Of a stretch of DNA of 64,000 nucleotides, positions 60,052 through 64,000 are shown piece after piece. The stretch is taken from contig CAJZBQ010000025.1 in NCBI GenBank assembly GCA_914767885.1, positions 62,001-126,000 on the forward strand. The letters are read 5' to 3'. Each line of letters begins with the position of its first letter. Position 1 is the stretch's first letter. The DNA comes from Blepharisma stoltei (Eukaryota; Ciliophora; Heterotrichea; Heterotrichida; Blepharismidae). The notes under the pieces were generated by a model. That model had not been told where the DNA came from. It saw only the letters and a program-made list of their open reading frames with translations, and did not search any database. Position numbers and translations under genes: made by a program.

Positions 60052-60959
60052 AAATAATTTTTTATAATGCTTGTGGTAACTAAATTGATTTTATAGTTCT
60101 TTGCTATTATTTCTTATAGCCTTCCACGTGTAGGATTGTGTTCCATACGTTGCAAAAGCTTTTGCATATGGAAGCGAGTCACTAAGCAGTTTTCATGTGC
60201 TAAAAAATCTTCCATGAGTGGAACAGGATCCCATAAGTGGAAGACTATAGGAAATTCTGCAATAAATTATATTAATTTAATTAATGAAGAGGCTAGTTTT
60301 ATATTAAGCTCACTAAGCTAGGCTAACTTAGCTGAAATTTAGTAGCTTTGATTTAATCGAATGAGATTTTCAGTATAAATTAATACTTAACTTTTTGTAA
60401 AAATAGTTAATAATAAATTTACAGTTAATTATTAAAATTCTTTTGATTAACAAATATTTTTTTCTTATTTTTATAAAAGTGGAATAATGATTTATTTACG
60501 CTTCTGGTTTAAAAATATCTTAATGCTTTTAAATAGGCACTTCATATAATTATGATGCTTTTTTTTTATATAAAAATGACTTTAAAATAGTTGATAAAAA
60601 CCTAAAAAAAATAAAAAAAATTTATTATTTTATAGGGATTTAGATAGATTAAATGCTTTATTTATTTTATTATTTATATTTATTGTTTTGTTATCAAATA
60701 TAAAGCATTAGAATTATCATAAAAAATTTGCACGTCTTTCACTTAATTGCCAACCTCAAGATCTATTTTTTAAAAATTTCGGATTTGCTTAAAAGAAGTA
60801 AAATATTGATTAATTTTTAATCAAAATATATTAAACGCTAATTTTATTCATATATGTAATTTTAATATATAACATTTTCTCATTCACAATTAAAAACTAG
60901 GAGATCTGGTAAGGAATAGCTCCATTACTAGGATTCATTGAAGGTGATTCTTGATCTCA
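60052..60959. other. Intergenic with a small foldback element
   Basis: AT-rich. Holds the foldback element at 60121-60243 and nothing else recognised. Confidence 0.5.
60121..60243. repeat. Foldback element, 123 bp
   Basis: Imperfect 25-bp inverted ends (60121-60145 and 60219-60243, both starting CTTCCAC and ending GTTCCA when read inwards) with an inner perfect palindrome GCAAAAGCTTTTGC at 60152-60165. TATAG occurs near both flanks, compatible with a TA target. Single copy here. Confidence 0.65.
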
Positions 60960-61266
60960 TACTCCCCCCCTCCGTGAGCGAACTAAACCATTAGAGAAAT
61001 CCCTATTTTTTGCCCCAAAATCCACCCTCTGTGAGCGAACAAAATATTTTTAATATAACAGTTTTATAATAATAAAATCTCTAGCTAATTCTGTTTAATT
61101 TGAACAAATTGCATTTTAAAAAAATTAAATAAATATTTGGTTTTCCAATTTTGAGAAAAAAAAATTTACTATAAAATTTATATATAGTTAGGATACTGAC
61201 TATATAAATTTTTTAAACAAAATTGATCGTGAGTGAGCAAAATTTTTTTGTTCGCAGGGGGAGTTA
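60960..61266 (+). mobile_element. MITE-A, shortened
   Basis: TA at 60960-60961 and 61265-61266. Left direct motif pair intact (CTCCGTGAGCGAACTAAAC, then CTGTGAGCGAACAAAAT); the right hairpin is partly lost. Confidence 0.85.
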
Positions 61267-61783
61267 AAGTATTGAACAACAGTAACACTACCCAGTGGGG
61301 TGGGATAGTGTGAGCAAAGTACTGTTTGAAACTGGAGGCGAATAAAGTTTACGGCTATGTAACTGCCAATCCGGAGCTAAAAGCAGAAGACCTTTTCATC
61401 TTTAAGGCTTCAGAAGATAGAGGAAAAATTAAAATTAAGTTATATTACTAACTAGCTAATTAACTAGCATTTTCTAATATAATAATCTCTATTTTATTTA
61501 TTGATAAATGCAAAAATGAAAATATCTCATTCAGTACATAAGATAGATCTAATTCAGCTCTTAATGTGCACGCAAAAAAAGTTTAACTCTAAAAGTAAAA
61601 CTTTGAGCCTCATAATATTTATTTTCCTTTAATTTTATTTAAAATAATTGCAAATCATCTTAAAGTTATCAATAAAATCAAATTTTCTATTTTAGGTTAA
61701 CTTTTATAAAATTTTTCAAAGCGAAATTTCTTTTTCGGTCCTGGCTTATAAAAATCAATATAATCTTTTCATACAAAAAATAA
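61267..61783. other. Intergenic; GC-richer block of unknown nature
   Basis: About 61270-61430 is richer in GC than the spacer around it (ACCCAGTGGGGTGGGATAGT, GGCTATGTAACTGCCAATCC). It could be a retroposon remnant or a small RNA gene; I could not match it to a known RNA, and it has no clear target duplication. The rest is AT-rich leader of paralogue 7. Confidence 0.35.
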
Positions 61784-64000
61784 ATGCTTGACGAACAGCT
61801 ATTAGGTATCAACGAAAGCTCTGATTTCCAAGGTTTCTTGACAAAACCACTATTTCAAAGCCGAATAAAACGATACACATTTGGATTTTTCAGTAAACTT
61901 TTTAAGCTAAAATATAGTCACAAGATTAAGCTAAAAACTCAGCTTGTAATAGAAATTGTGACAAATTTGGTTTTGATGTTACAATTAATAAGCCCATTTT
62001 TTTTTGTTTATTAATAATTCTGACAAGCAAGATCCCATTTTAGCTAAAAAATTATTAATTTATCCTCAAAAAGGTATAACGTTTAAAGATAATTATATAT
62101 CATTGACTTGATACCCTAATTATGAAGTTTCTGAGTGGGAGTCATATGCAACGTTTTGGAAAATTCTTGGTATTGTAAGTTATGACGAGCTTTGCTTTGA
62201 ATATGGAACTGAAGATATTTGTTTTTTTGGAACTATTGGACTGATAGGGTCCTGCATTATCTGTTTTATAATTTTTGGAGTTTATGTATATATAGAAAAA
62301 GAGCCGCCAAATATTATCACAAATTTGCCTAGAAAAATCAGCATGCCGCTGACTTCAATTTGTTTTATTCCAAGTCTGATGATTTTACTGATGGTTTTTA
62401 AATATTCAGTTATAGCCAGTGGAGAAGTGACTGAATACGACAATTCTACACGAGATTCCTTGGATTATGGCGCAGCTGGAGGGGTCATTTCTATTATTTT
62501 AATTATTTTTCTCTTGCAGATTAAGTTCTTTTCAGAAATTTTTTCATGTGATATTCGGCATTCTCGATCAAATGAAAATATAAAAGCAAGATGTTGCTCA
62601 GAAGCAGATTTTAATAGATTTATTTTTTACATAGCTACTTGTATATTGTATGTATCTCTTGGGGACTACCAAATTGAGTACCAAATTATTTCATTTGTGG
62701 CTTCTTCTTATGTTTTTATACAGACTCTAAGGTATTTGCCTTATTACAATTTTATTGAAAATTCAATCCAAGCAGTCAAGTTGTCGGCGATTTCAGGATT
62801 TTTATTAATTTTTTTATTTGGGGAGCTTTTACTTTCTATTTATAAAAAAAATTAATAAAAATATCCTTAAAAACTATTTCAGTTTATCAAATAATGAGCA
62901 TTTCTGAGTTAGATAATTCTCTTATTATTTTGTGAATGAATATATTTATCCAACCTTTGATATTTTTTTTTGTTATAAAAATTGTCAGACATTTATATAA
63001 AAATCTTCCCCAAAGAACTTCTGATATAAGAAACCAGTTTGATTTTGAAAAAAAATTCCGTCATTTATTAGTCGATAAATCACTTGTCGACAAGCGATAT
63101 GTCCTGGATTTATTTGCAAAATTTTCTAAAGGAAAACAGTTCAGTAAATCAAAATTATTTGTTATATGGGAATTCAACTTCTGTCTTTCTATTATAAAAG
63201 ATGAACGGCTAGCTAGGGTAAAATTAGCAAAAATAGCAGAAATTCCTTCTTCTTTAGAAGGGGATGCTCAGGAATGAAGGCTATTTAATTGGCTTATCGG
63301 CAGGAAATGCCACATATATCCTGATACAAATTATTTGGAATATTTAACTGAGCTTAACAAGGTAAAAACCAAAGATGAAGAGCTTTGCTTAATTTTGGTT
63401 GAATTAAGATCAGAACTTTCTTCTAGGACCCCAAGGCTCCCTAAACTTATAAATTTAGCTAACAGAATCCACGACAATGTAGATAATATAAAAAAAGAAT
63501 ATAAAAGTATTATTGAAAAATACAAAAATATTGACGCTTTTGAGCTCTATGGGAGCTTTTTAGAAAATATTATGAAAAATCATGAGGAAGCTTTAATAGT
63601 CAACAGAAAAAAACATGGAATAAATCTGTATAATATGAGGGGAGAGGATAAAAAATTAGAAAGATATGGCAGGGAAAACGCTATTGTTTTAATTTCAGCA
63701 TCAAATGTATCGTTTGGATCTATTGTCTACATAAATGAAAAAGCTGCACAGATTTTGAAAACTCCTGCCACAGATACTTGTGGGATGCCTTTTAATAATT
63801 TTATTGCTCCCCCTTATAATATACTTCATGATACCTGCATGAAAAGATTTGTTTTAAATAATCATAGCATTGATATTCCTTATCATAAAAGTCTTCCTCT
63901 TATGACACAGCATGGCAATCTTCGTGAATGCAATATTCTAATAAAATTGACTGCTTTTCATAGTCATGCATATTTTTTGGCTAATAATTATTAATAGTTT
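61784..64000 (+). CDS. TmcB-like PAS membrane protein, paralogue 7 (3' end beyond window)
   Basis: Start MLDEQLLGINESSDFQGF. Two IESs are removed in frame. The visible part covers the N-terminal membrane block, the helical block (IIKDERLARVKLAKI, ELCLILVELRSELSS) and most of the PAS-like domain (GSIVYINEKAAQILKTP to ECNILIKLTAFHSHAYFL). The frame ends at TAA at 63992 just where the paralogues read LVSF; the TA at 63982-63983 is probably the left edge of another IES. Most similar to paralogue 3. Confidence 0.85.
61991..62099. other. IES, 109 bp, TA-bounded
   Basis: TA at 61989-61990 and 62098-62099. Removal joins LVLMLQLI to SLTWYPNYEVSEWE, as in paralogue 3 (LTSLTWHPKM). Confidence 0.9.
62832..62911. 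other. IES, 80 bp, TA-bounded
   Basis: TA at 62830-62831 and 62910-62911. Removal joins FLFGELL to DNSLIILWMNIF, matching FGEILDNTKIIIVFN of paralogue 1. Confidence 0.9.

Noticed and set aside
14811-64000. Reading the interruptions as long spliceosomal introns
   Set aside because: They lack GT...AG ends at the junctions needed, while TA boundaries or target duplications fit every case; true introns here are 15 nt.

Overview
The window reads as germline (micronuclear-type) DNA of a heterotrich ciliate of the Blepharisma kind. Three signs support this. First, in-frame TGA repeatedly stands where homologous copies or family motifs have Trp, while TAA and TAG end the reading frames. Second, the introns are exactly 15 nt, GT...AG. 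Third, the genes are cut by insertions whose removal between two TA dinucleotides (one TA kept) puts the frame back. I worked out 22 such in-frame, TA-bounded excisions of 44 to 345 bp; these are internal eliminated sequences (IESs). The Blepharisma assignment is inference from code, intron size and MITE load; no database was searched.

Layout. 1-1400: end of an unrecognised multi-pass membrane protein gene (minus), a MITE-B and a small PB1-like ORF. 1590-3338: Ser/Thr protein kinase (minus). 4185-6415: C-terminal-type POL5/MYBBP1A-like gene broken by a retroposon and a 44-bp IES. 6655-7354: UBE2Q-like E2 enzyme. 7516-14800: small genes, a degenerate ORF, a nuclear-type protein gene (minus) and several MITEs. 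14811-64000: seven tandem plus-strand paralogues of a large polytopic protein (about 1,380-1,400 aa: N-terminal membrane block, helical repeat block, PAS-like domain, second membrane block with an extracytoplasmic region). They resemble the ciliate/Dictyostelium TmcB/TmcC ('tiny macrocysts') proteins. The array is broken by two minus-strand genes: a 960-aa coiled-coil protein at 27158-30421 and an atypical kinase-like protein at 46035-47219. A kinase pseudogene lies near 31020-32040.

Three kinds of insertion account for most of what is not gene. (1) TA-flanked MITEs: MITE-A (ends built on CTCCGTGAGCGAACAAA), MITE-B (ATCCTTGATCGAACG, same layout with a different sequence) and MITE-C (CCCTTTAAATTGGAACA). 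(2) GC-richer retroposon-like elements of about 140-600 bp with 9-16 bp target-site duplications, at least twelve, mostly inside exons. (3) Short, non-repetitive TA-bounded IESs of 44-260 bp. In most retroposon insertions the target duplication contains TA, so the insertion itself supplies the TA...TA boundaries that IES excision needs. That gives a simple route by which retroposons can sit inside germline exons and still be removed precisely. The exceptions, which lack TA, are the most interesting places to test.

The paralogues are probably membrane-bound sensors, but nothing here shows their ligand. Copies 1, 5 and 6 join to perfectly open frames of 1382, 1396 and 1393 aa. Copies 2, 3 and 4 keep small unresolved frame defects.
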